Under the pieces are notes generated by a model. That model was not told where the DNA came from. It did no database searches and was given only the letters and a program-made list of their open reading frames with translations. This document shows, in pieces, positions 37,004 through 43,894 of a DNA stretch of 64,000 nucleotides. Position 1 is the first letter of the stretch. Each line of letters starts with the position of its first letter. The stretch comes from Ligilactobacillus sp900765635 (GTDB lineage Bacteria; Bacillota; Bacilli; Lactobacillales; Lactobacillaceae), in NCBI RefSeq assembly GCF_949152225.1, contig NZ_CASCJC010000001.1, positions 248,001 to 312,000 on the forward strand, read 5' to 3'. A program made the translations under genes and the position numbers.

Positions 37004-37028
37004 TTGAGTGGGAATAATAGCTAAAGAA
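37004..37028 (+). repeat. Putative attachment site copy 2
   Basis: TTGAGTGGGAATAATA then GCTAAAGAA, a direct repeat of the guaA 3' end, 658 bp away and not part of any gene here. This is what a leftover att half looks like after island insertion and decay. Confidence 0.65.
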
Positions 37029-37104
37029 ACTGTAGGGGGGTGTATAATTAGAACATCAGATTGAGAGATAAATTTTGCAAGAAAAATAGTAGAGAGGTTA
37101 AATA

Positions 37105-37896
37105 ATGGACAAATTTTCAGAAAAGAGTCTGCGATCGTTAGGCAGCTATTATGTATATGGACTGATTGACCCAAGAAATAAGCAAATATTTTATATTGGA
37201 AAAGGAACTGGAAATAGAGTATTTGAGCATGAAAAAGAAGGTATGGGTAATTTTGATAGTGAAAAATTGAAACTAAAAACTATAAAAGACATTAAAGCAA
37301 ACAGATTAGAAGTAGAAAAAATTATTATCAATTCAAATCTTACAGAACCTGAAGCCTTTGCAGCAGAAGCCACACTTATCAATGCATTTAATTATGTTGG
37401 GGATTTTAGACTAACAAATATTGTTTCTGGACATCATTCTACGCAAGCACTATCTGTAGATGAATATGAAATGATATATGGTGCTGAAGAATTACAAAAA
37501 GAAGATATAAAGCATAGAATTATGGTTATCAAAATAAATAAGCTTTATCATAGAGAAATGGCTAAAACGGATTTATATGATACTGTTCGTGGTGTCTGGC
37601 GAGCATCAATAAAAAAGGCCAAAACCGTGGATTATGTATTTGGAGTCTATAATTCTTTGATTGTTGCCGTGTATAAGCCGACACACTGGTATATTTGTAA
37701 GGATGCAACAGACAAGCTTCCAAAACATAGTAGGGTGTTAACCGAAAAAATAGCAAATAGAATATTTTTTGTGGATGAGGAATATGAGCGCAACTCATCA
37801 ATGGATACAGTGGAGAAATTTTACTATGGCAAGAGTATTACAAACTTAAAAATAAATCAGAGTGCACAAAATCCGATTACATATTTAGGAATATAA
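37105..37896 (+). CDS. GIY-YIG nuclease domain protein
   Basis: A 263-residue protein. The N-terminal domain (about residues 14-95) has the GIY-YIG pattern: YYVYGLIDP, then FYIGKGTGNRVFEH with the catalytic Arg, then Glu in EAFAAEATLINAF near residue 88. This arrangement is like the LEM-3/COG3680 branch rather than UvrC or homing enzymes. The C-terminal about 130 residues are not recognised. AGAGAGG precedes the ATG. It has more AT-rich codons than the core genes and sits among mobile debris, so horizontal origin is likely. A defence, restriction or mobile-element role is possible but unshown. Confidence 0.75.
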   Translation: MDKFSEKSLRSLGSYYVYGLIDPRNKQIFYIGKGTGNRVFEHEKEGMGNFDSEKLKLKTIKDIKANRLEVEKIIINSNLTEPEAFAAEATLINAFNYVGDFRLTNIVSGHHSTQALSVDEYEMIYGAEELQKEDIKHRIMVIKINKLYHREMAKTDLYDTVRGVWRASIKKAKTVDYVFGVYNSLIVAVYKPTHWYICKDATDKLPKHSRVLTEKIANRIFFVDEEYERNSSMDTVEKFYYGKSITNLKINQSAQNPITYLGI

Positions 37897-38121
37897 AAAG
37901 TAACTGCTGAATTTAAAGAATTGTGCATCATAGGATATCGAAATTTTAAGGGGATTAAGAGCTTAAAATAATTCATAGATAGAAGATTCATAGATATAAA
38001 CGTATCGAGTTTGAATAAAAAGTCTAGTAGTCTTGGCTGATAAGGCTACTAGACTTTTTGTTTGTTGTATTAAAAATATTGGTCTTTTATAACTCTTTTA
38101 AGGGATCATTACAAAAACTAC
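37897..38121. other. Non-coding stretch with terminator at 38016-38059
   Basis: No reading frame of note. The stem AAAAAGTCTAGTAG / CTACTAGACTTTTT at 38016-38059 can end the GIY-YIG transcript and also works on the opposite strand. A short direct repeat ATTCATAGAT occurs at about 37970 and 37987. Confidence 0.6.
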
Positions 38122-38517
38122 TTATAGTCCAAGAGTTTTTAGTGGAAGAACTTCGAAATAATAAGGGCATTTATGTTTTTGCATAAAGTCAAAGTAATCA
38201 TGATAGCGTGGGGCATTAAACCAATTTGATAATAAATAAATATATTGAACCGAATATCCGATATGATTAAGTAATTTTTCATATTCATAGATTTTAAATA
38301 AGAAAGTTACTAGTTTTTCATCGACAGAACCAGAACTATGTTGAAAATTTTTTTCAATAATATAGACTGTTTTGTTTTTCTCATTAATAAATGCCTCATC
38401 TGGGGCCTAGCGTTTTGAATTATAATGCTTATAGTCAATACCGTTATCTTTCAGAAATTTAGTTGAAAACTTAGTCTGATTTATCGATAATCCAATAAAA
38501 TTATTATTACCCTTCAT
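38122..38517 (-). pseudogene. Restriction-endonuclease-like remnant with an internal stop
   Basis: A single minus-strand frame from ATG 38517 to TAA 38122 encodes about 131 residues, broken by one TAG at 38407-38409. Visible blocks are PDEAFINEKNKTVYIIEKN, SGSVDEKL, and a C-terminal YYFEVLPLKTLGL. The PDEA...IIEK arrangement resembles the PD-(D/E)XK core of small type II restriction endonucleases, with the last Lys apparently changed to Asn. No methyltransferase gene is nearby. The frame continues upstream without a break into the transposase remnant. Family assignment is from recall of the motif pattern. Confidence 0.5.
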
Positions 38518-38735
38518 ATCTCCGAAAATTGTTTCAACATCTGTTCGTCTTCTTTGATAGATAGTTGAACAAGACTACATGACAGGTCAATTTAGAGACG
38601 GGTTTTCTTTAGCTTTATGTTTTAAATATTCCCAGTTTAAGTTTATTGATTTAATCTGTTGTTGGTCCTTTTGAGTTTTCGCTAATTGTTCTAATTTCTT
38701 TGTCGCTTGAAATTTATCAGCTTAATATTAGCAAG
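38518..38735 (-). pseudogene. IS1182-like transposase remnant
   Basis: Minus-strand frame with INLNWEYLKHKAKENP, two stops, then IYQRRRTDVETIFGDMKGN. The last block is the conserved R-R-T-D-V-E-T-x-F-G-D-x-K motif near the C-terminus of IS1182/DUF4096-type transposases. The following RVHVRG block is missing here but is present in the remnant at 12.9 kb. It lies just inside an IS end at 38754-38816. Confidence 0.65.
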
Positions 38736-38743
38736 AGATTAGC

Positions 38744-38816
38744 CATAAGAAAAGGCCCACGCCAATTTTTTGACGTGAGCCTTTTTTCTATTGAAGCTGA
38801 GTTTTTTTCCAACCCC
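38744..38816 (-). mobile_element. End of an IS1182-like element
   Basis: Read on the minus strand from 38816 this begins GGGGTTGGAAAAAAACTCAG and continues with a stem (GGCTCACGTC...GGCGTGGGCC). It matches 12845-12900 almost base for base in inverted orientation. The hairpin lies right after the ispE stop and could terminate ispE. Confidence 0.75.
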
Positions 38817-38826
38817 TTTTTGATGT

Positions 38827-39687
38827 TTAATGGAGACTAAATGGGCAAACTAGATAAACTTCTTGGCAAAATCCGCGCAAAGCGTTGTAGACATGTTGAG
38901 CTCGACTATATTTTGTACAGACCCCAAAAACCGTAGGACCTGAACCGCTCATTTGAGCTGCTTGTGCTCCAAATGAAATCATCTTATTTTTAATACGCAA
39001 GATTTCAGGATATTTATGGGAGGTGATAGGTTCTAAGACATTGCCCATATTAGCCGTTAGTTTTTCTATGTCGCCGTTTAAAATGGCTTGGCATACCGCA
39101 TCTACATCTTGATGAATGATACGATTATAATCAATTTGCCGAATGATTGAAGGCGTTGAAACACTTGCTTTAGGTTTAGCAATTACAAACCATAAGGCTG
39201 GAAGTGATTTTAAAGGTGTGATTTTTTCACCACGTCCGGTAACTAAAGCAGTCTGGCTATAAACGCAAAAAGGAACATCAGAGTCAATTTTTAATCCAAG
39301 TAAAGCTAGCTGCTCTTTAGAAAGATTTAGTTGCCAAAGCTGGTTTAAACCACGTAAAACAGCTGCGGCATCTGAAGAGCCGCCCCCCATTCCTGCTGAA
39401 ACTGGAATTTTTTTAGTGATTGTGATTCGAACACCTTGTTTAACATTAAAATCTTGTTGTAATGTCTTGGCCGCTTGATAGGCGAGATTACGTTGATCAT
39501 CTGGCAAAAAACCTGAATCAGTTTCAACTATAATCTCAGAGGTGTTGTCTAAAGTTTCAATGTGTACGTAATCTGCTAAATCAATAGCTGTCATCACCAT
39601 ATTCCACTCAGGTTCACCATCTTGATGGCGAAAGGGGGTGTCTAAGCTCAAATTGAGTTTGGCGGGTGCCTTTTCCAAAATCTCCAT
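38827..39687 (-). CDS. ispE: 4-diphosphocytidyl-2-C-methyl-D-erythritol kinase
   Basis: GHMP-superfamily kinase of 286 residues. The N-terminus has EKAPAKLNLSLD, the ATP-binding loop is PVSAGMGGGSSDAA near residue 93, and motif 3 is QMSGSGPTVFG near 258. In MEP-pathway organisms it phosphorylates CDP-methylerythritol. Lactobacilli usually make isoprenoids by the mevalonate route and keep ispE as an orphan, so its real substrate here is uncertain. In many relatives ispE lies directly before purR; here it faces the other way, with a glucosidase and an RNA between. AAGGTGAG precedes the ATG. Confidence 0.9.
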   Translation of the reverse strand: MEILEKAPAKLNLSLDTPFRHQDGEPEWNMVMTAIDLADYVHIETLDNTSEIIVETDSGFLPDDQRNLAYQAAKTLQQDFNVKQGVRITITKKIPVSAGMGGGSSDAAAVLRGLNQLWQLNLSKEQLALLGLKIDSDVPFCVYSQTALVTGRGEKITPLKSLPALWFVIAKPKASVSTPSIIRQIDYNRIIHQDVDAVCQAILNGDIEKLTANMGNVLEPITSHKYPEILRIKNKMISFGAQAAQMSGSGPTVFGVCTKYSRAQHVYNALRGFCQEVYLVCPFSLH

Positions 39688-39832
39688 GGTCTCACCTTTT
39701 CTTCCGAAATATTAATACTTCTATTATACTGATTTATTTTAAATTTTAAAAGGTTAACCCAAGTTAAAATTTTGAATAAAAAATGAAAGATGAATATACC
39801 AACTTCTATTATAAGATGGTTGTATTTGATTT

Positions 39833-39846
39833 GGATAACGGTTACA
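39833..39846 (+). promoter_or_regulatory. cre-like operator ahead of the alpha-glucosidase
   Basis: GGATAACGGTTACA matches the catabolite-responsive consensus at 13 of 14 informative positions (first base differs). A LacI/MalR-type operator would look similar. Confidence 0.55.
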
Positions 39847-39900
39847 ATTTAGGTGCAAATATAATTTAAAATATTAGATGAAGATTTGAGGTGTTTTTTT

Positions 39901-41529
39901 ATGGAAAGAAAATGGTGGCATGATGCGGTGGTTTACCAAATTTATCCGCGCAGCTTTCAAGACAGTAATGGAGATGGTATTGGAGATTTACAAGGAATAA
40001 TTCAACGCTTAGATTATCTAGAAAAACTAGGTGTTGATGTTGTATGGTTAAGTCCTGTTTATCGCTCACCTAACGATGATAATGGCTATGATATCTCTGA
40101 TTATCAAGATATTATGGAAGAATTTGGAACGATGGCCGATATGGAAGAATTAATTGCTAAAGCAGCACAGCATGGCATTAGAATTGTGATGGATTTAGTG
40201 GTAAATCATTCTTCAGATGAACATCCATGGTTTATTGAAGCTAAAAAGTCAAAAGATAATCCATATCGTGACTTTTATATTTGGCGCGATCCAGTTGATG
40301 GACATGAACCAAATGATTTGACAGCGAGTTTTGGTGGCTCAGCTTGGGAATTTGATGCAACGACAGGACAATATTATTTGCACTTCTTTAGTAAAAAACA
40401 ACCGGATCTAAACTGGGAAAATCCTAAATTACGCCAAGCCGTTTATGATATGATGAATTTTTGGATCGATAAAGGAATTGCTGGTTTTAGAATGGATGTT
40501 ATCGACATGATTGGTAAAAAGCCAGATGAAAAAATTACGGTTAATGGACCTTTACTACATGATTACATCAAAGAGATGCATGCTAAAACGTTTGGACCTA
40601 AAGATTTGTTGACGGTTGGTGAAACATGGAGTGCTAATGAACAGATTGCCTTGCAATATACTAAGCCAAGTAATCATGAATTAAGCATGGTATTTCAACT
40701 TTTCTTTACTCAACTAGATCAATATCCAGATAAAGGCAAATTCTTCACGCGTGAGTTAAATGTAGCCGGTATTAAGGAAATTTTTGATCGTTGGCAAGTA
40801 GCTTTAAATGAGCAAAGTTGGAATGCTTTAGTCTGGGAAAATCATGATTTGCCACGTGCAATATCTGAATATGGTGATGAAGGTGCTTATCGTATAGAAA
40901 GCGCAAAGATGCTAGCGATTATGTTATATATGCTAAAAGGTGTTCCTTACATTTATCAAGGTCAAGAAATTGGGATGACCAACTGTCCAATCAGTGATGT
41001 GAGTCAAATCGATGATATCGAAAGTATTAATGCTTATCGTGAGCTAACACAAAGCGGACAGATGACTAAACAAGAAGCTTTAGATGCGATTAATAAAAAG
41101 GGACGTGATAATGCTAGGACGCCTATGCAATGGGATACTAGTGCCAATGGTGGCTTTACGACAGGGACACCTTGGTTACATGTAAACCCTAATTATCAAA
41201 CGATTAATGTCAAAGCAGCTTTAGAAGATCAAGATTCAATCTTTTATACTTATCAAAAATTGATTCAGATACGTAAGCAAAAGCCTGTTGTGGTTTATGG
41301 AGATTATCAAATGTTAACTCAAACGGCACCGGAAGTTTATGCTTATACTAGAAGTTATCAAGGACAAACCTTACTGGTTGTAGCAAATCTTAGTGCTAAA
41401 CCACAGATGATTAACCTACCACAATATGGAAAACAAAAAGCGTTATTATCGAATTATGCGCAAGGAATCATTGATTTAAAAGCAAAACCTTTGAAGCCTT
41501 ATGAAGCTTTCGTGATTGAGATTAAATAA
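39901..41529 (+). CDS. Alpha-1,6-glucosidase (GH13_31, DexB/oligo-1,6-glucosidase type)
   Basis: Cytoplasmic glucosidase of 542 residues releasing glucose from isomalto-oligosaccharides. GH13 regions: DLVVNHSSDEH (I), GFRMDVIDM with nucleophile Asp (II), TVGETWS with acid Glu (III) and ENHDLPR (IV). Val directly after the nucleophile is the residue associated with alpha-1,6 rather than alpha-1,4 specificity in this subfamily. The ATG at 39901 has GAGGTG seven bases upstream; an in-frame TTG five codons earlier overlaps that site. It stands alone, under a cre-like site. Confidence 0.9.
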   Translation: MERKWWHDAVVYQIYPRSFQDSNGDGIGDLQGIIQRLDYLEKLGVDVVWLSPVYRSPNDDNGYDISDYQDIMEEFGTMADMEELIAKAAQHGIRIVMDLVVNHSSDEHPWFIEAKKSKDNPYRDFYIWRDPVDGHEPNDLTASFGGSAWEFDATTGQYYLHFFSKKQPDLNWENPKLRQAVYDMMNFWIDKGIAGFRMDVIDMIGKKPDEKITVNGPLLHDYIKEMHAKTFGPKDLLTVGETWSANEQIALQYTKPSNHELSMVFQLFFTQLDQYPDKGKFFTRELNVAGIKEIFDRWQVALNEQSWNALVWENHDLPRAISEYGDEGAYRIESAKMLAIMLYMLKGVPYIYQGQEIGMTNCPISDVSQIDDIESINAYRELTQSGQMTKQEALDAINKKGRDNARTPMQWDTSANGGFTTGTPWLHVNPNYQTINVKAALEDQDSIFYTYQKLIQIRKQKPVVVYGDYQMLTQTAPEVYAYTRSYQGQTLLVVANLSAKPQMINLPQYGKQKALLSNYAQGIIDLKAKPLKPYEAFVIEIK

Positions 41530-41555
41530 AAATTAAAAATTAAAAAGAAAACATA

Positions 41556-41829
41556 TTGACTTTTTAATTTTTATGTAATATATTTTATTCATCCGAAACA
41601 AGTAGCCGGTGCTACAAAAAAACAGTTATTGCTATTCTAAGGCTACGTAAATTCTGTTTGCTTGATACAAGTTTGTATCAAAGATAGAAAGTTTCGTTAA
41701 TCAGCTTAATCTGAGATAAACAGCCAAACTCATTTAAGCCGGTTAAGTACACCCCTCAAGAAGCTATCTTAAAAGTAGTTTCTGATTAATATAAAAGAGT
41801 CTATGAAAAAATATTTCGTAGGCTTTTTT
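41556..41829 (+). ncRNA. Candidate structured non-coding RNA with its own promoter and terminator
   Basis: Promoter TTGACT (41556-41561), 17-base spacer, TATATT (41579-41584); transcript expected from about 41591. The end is a terminator, AGAGTCTATGAAA / TTTCGTAGGCTTTTT (41797-41827). In between no open frame is evident, but several helices can form: GTAGC-CGGT-GCTAC (about 41607), TTGATACA / TGTATCAA (41662-41681), AGAAGCTA / TAGTTTCT (41759-41783), and a long-range TTAATCAG / CTGATTAA (41697, 41782). Length is about 240 bases. It is not obviously tmRNA, SRP RNA or RNase P RNA; 6S-type RNA is a possibility I could not confirm. Confidence 0.65.
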
Positions 41830-41902
41830 TATGTGACTGGCTAGAAAAATTTTTTGACTAATTAGTGAGTATTTTTGGATTATTTGATTGACGAAAAAGG
41901 CT

Positions 41903-42060
41903 TTACATGGTACGCTAATTTCTGCTATTATTCAGAATAACCGAACGTTAACCCTTCGTTGTTACATGGTATGATAGTCTTTTTTTATAATATTAATCAC
42001 ATTAAAAAACGAACATTTTTACGAAGTTCGCTAGAAAAAATAGGGAATATACCGTATAAT
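41903..42060 (+). promoter_or_regulatory. purR promoter region with PurBoxes
   Basis: PurBox cores are CCGAAC (41941-41946, within ACCGAACGTTAACC) and CGAAC (42010-42014) with an inverted GTTCG at 42026-42030. The -10 is TATAAT (42055-42060) with a weak -35. A direct repeat TTACATGGTA flanks the first box (41903 and 41962). PurR autoregulation through such boxes is known in Bacillus; here it is inferred. Confidence 0.65.
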
Positions 42061-42114
42061 GTAAAAAGATGATGCTTTTTACATATATGAGTTAATTATT
42101 TTGGAGGAATTATT

Positions 42115-42948
42115 TTGAAAACTAGAAGAAGTGATCGTTTGATCGATATGACCCGTTACTTGTTAGAACGTCCACATACATTGATTTCATTGACTTTTTT
42201 TGCAGATCGTTATGAGTCAGCTAAGTCGTCGATTAGTGAAGATTTGGCGATTATTAAGCGAACCTTTCAGACACGTGGAATTGGGATTTTAGAAACAATT
42301 CCTGGTGCGGCCGGTGGTGCACGTTTTATTCCTTCGATTTCAGAAGATGAGGCACGAACTTTCATCGGAGAAATGGTTAAGTCTTTATGTGAAGAAGATC
42401 GTCTTTTACCAGGTGGTTATGTGTATTTATCCGATTTATTGGGGAATCCTGAAGTTTTACGTAAAGTTGGACGTGTAATTGCACGTCAATATATTGACAA
42501 AAAAGTTGATGCCGTAATGACTGTAGCTACCAAAGGGGTACCTATTGCACAAAGTGTTTCTAGTTATTTGAATGTTCCTTTTGTGATTGTACGTCGTGAT
42601 TCCAAGATTACAGAAGGTTCGACTGTTTCTGTAAATTACGTTTCTGGTTCAAGCGAAAGAATTGAAAAGATGGAATTATCTAAGCGAAGTTTAAAGCGTG
42701 GTTCACATGTTTTAGTCGTTGATGATTTTATGAAGGGCGGTGGAACCGTCAACGGGATGAAATCAATGATTGAAGAATTCGAATCAGAACTGGTGGGAAT
42801 CACTGTTTTTGCAGAAGGCTCATTTGAAGGCAAACGAATGGTTGACGATTATACATCGTTATTAAAAGTAGATAAAGTTAATACTTTGGATAAAACGATT
42901 CATGCTAGTGCAGGTAGTTATTTAGAAAAAGTTTTTGGGGAAAAATAA
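42115..42948 (+). CDS. purR: Purine operon regulator PurR
   Basis: PRPP-responsive regulator of 277 residues. The N-terminal winged helix (residues 1-75; RRSDRLIDMTRYLLERP, then YESAKSSISEDLAIIK) is followed by a phosphoribosyltransferase-like domain with PRPP motif VLVVDDFMKGGGT near residue 200. The start is TTG at 42115 with TTGGAGG upstream. PRPP made by Prs, encoded 3 kb away, is its effector. It is followed by a small membrane protein gene and then glmU and prs, the usual lactobacillar neighbourhood. Confidence 0.93.
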   Translation: MKTRRSDRLIDMTRYLLERPHTLISLTFFADRYESAKSSISEDLAIIKRTFQTRGIGILETIPGAAGGARFIPSISEDEARTFIGEMVKSLCEEDRLLPGGYVYLSDLLGNPEVLRKVGRVIARQYIDKKVDAVMTVATKGVPIAQSVSSYLNVPFVIVRRDSKITEGSTVSVNYVSGSSERIEKMELSKRSLKRGSHVLVVDDFMKGGGTVNGMKSMIEEFESELVGITVFAEGSFEGKRMVDDYTSLLKVDKVNTLDKTIHASAGSYLEKVFGEK

Positions 42949-43027
42949 TTTAGTGGTGATATTTGCACACTGCTTTTTAGTGAAAAGATTACAGGACTAA
43001 AAAGAGTTTTGTCAGATTGGGGGAACC

Positions 43028-43498
43028 ATGGGAATCTTAGTATCTGGCTTGCTAATCTTGGTGTTAATTGCCGCATTAATATGCGCAATATGTGGAGTTT
43101 TTTGTCATAAAAATGGCCAAGGCAGTCAATTAAAACTATGGAGTGCTTTAATTTTGGTAGGTATTTCAGGGGGGTTAGCTACAGTAGTCTTGCATTATGA
43201 ACAAAGTTATGCCACTGCAGAGCAAACTTTTATGACAATATTTAAAGAGACCTACCAAAATTTTAAAGATGTTAAACGTGTTCAACGTTTTGAACATATG
43301 GATGCTAAACAAAAACGCAAGTTATATCAAAAAACAAAACGGATTGCCCGTGAAAGTTATTTGAATAGTAAAGTAATCATGCAACACGCAATTAATGAAA
43401 TGAACGAAAATAAGACATTATTTCGTTTGCAAGATTATCACCATGCTAAGCAAGCACAAAAACTTTTACAAGAGCAATATGATGAATTGACACACTAA
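43028..43498 (+). CDS. Small membrane protein with basic coiled tail, unknown function
   Basis: A 156-residue protein with two membrane segments (about residues 5-27 and 38-55) and a charged, probably helical C-terminal 100 residues rich in Lys, Gln and Tyr. No known domain is recognised. A GGGGG run lies seven bases before the ATG. It follows purR by about 80 bases and is probably cotranscribed with it. Confidence 0.6.
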   Translation: MGILVSGLLILVLIAALICAICGVFCHKNGQGSQLKLWSALILVGISGGLATVVLHYEQSYATAEQTFMTIFKETYQNFKDVKRVQRFEHMDAKQKRKLYQKTKRIARESYLNSKVIMQHAINEMNENKTLFRLQDYHHAKQAQKLLQEQYDELTH

Positions 43499-43816
43499 TA
43501 TTGGCTCTTTGTCAAATTGGACTGATAGAGTAGTCGTTAAAGATTGAAGTTATTAACTTTGATTTCATGAACTCTCTTTACTATTTTTTAGTAAGGAGAG
43601 TTTTTTATTTACAGTGGTTTAGAAAAAGCAGTAATGCCCTGCCTTAAAGACTTGCATAGAGATATCGGCATTCGTATCTAAAGAATTTTTTGTTGTGAAT
43701 TTTCATAGAAACTTTTTTAGATATTTGACAAAGCAATCGAAAAAACATAGTTGCTTGCCTTTTTACAAAAAATTAGGATCATTAGAAATTCTATCAGTCT
43801 TAAAAATTATAGAGCC
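43499..43816. mobile_element. ISL3-like IS end fragments
   Basis: This gap before glmU has no gene. It starts with GGCTCTTTGTCAAAT (43503-43517), the typical ISL3-family terminal repeat; an 11-base inverted match ATTTGACAAAG is at 43723-43733. A second end, read from 43815 on the minus strand, begins GGCTCTATAATTTTTAAGAC; its 57-base neighbourhood (43760-43816) is about 87% like 46529-46585. The stem AACTCTC...TACTA / TAGTAAGGAGAGTT at 43570-43606 is a terminator. No transposase remains. Confidence 0.6.
43570..43606 (+). terminator. Terminator downstream of the purR unit
   Basis: 14-base stem with one mismatch, five-base loop and a run of six T. Confidence 0.8.
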
Positions 43817-43842
43817 ACATTAAATCAGTGCTTTTTTTGTGT

Positions 43843-43848
43843 TATAAT
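43843..43848 (+). promoter_or_regulatory. glmU -10 element
   Basis: TATAAT at 43843-43848; its -35 position (about 43820) lies only a few bases beyond the IS end at 43815, so the IS boundary abuts the promoter. Confidence 0.5.
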
Positions 43849-43894
43849 ACGGTCTGTAATATTAATTAGGAAATGATTTGAAGGAGTGCTAATG

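Noticed and set aside
41591..41829. Assignment of the RNA as 6S, SRP, RNase P or tmRNA
   Set aside because: Conserved sequence signatures of SRP, RNase P and tmRNA were not found, and a 6S closing stem with central bubble could not be established by eye.
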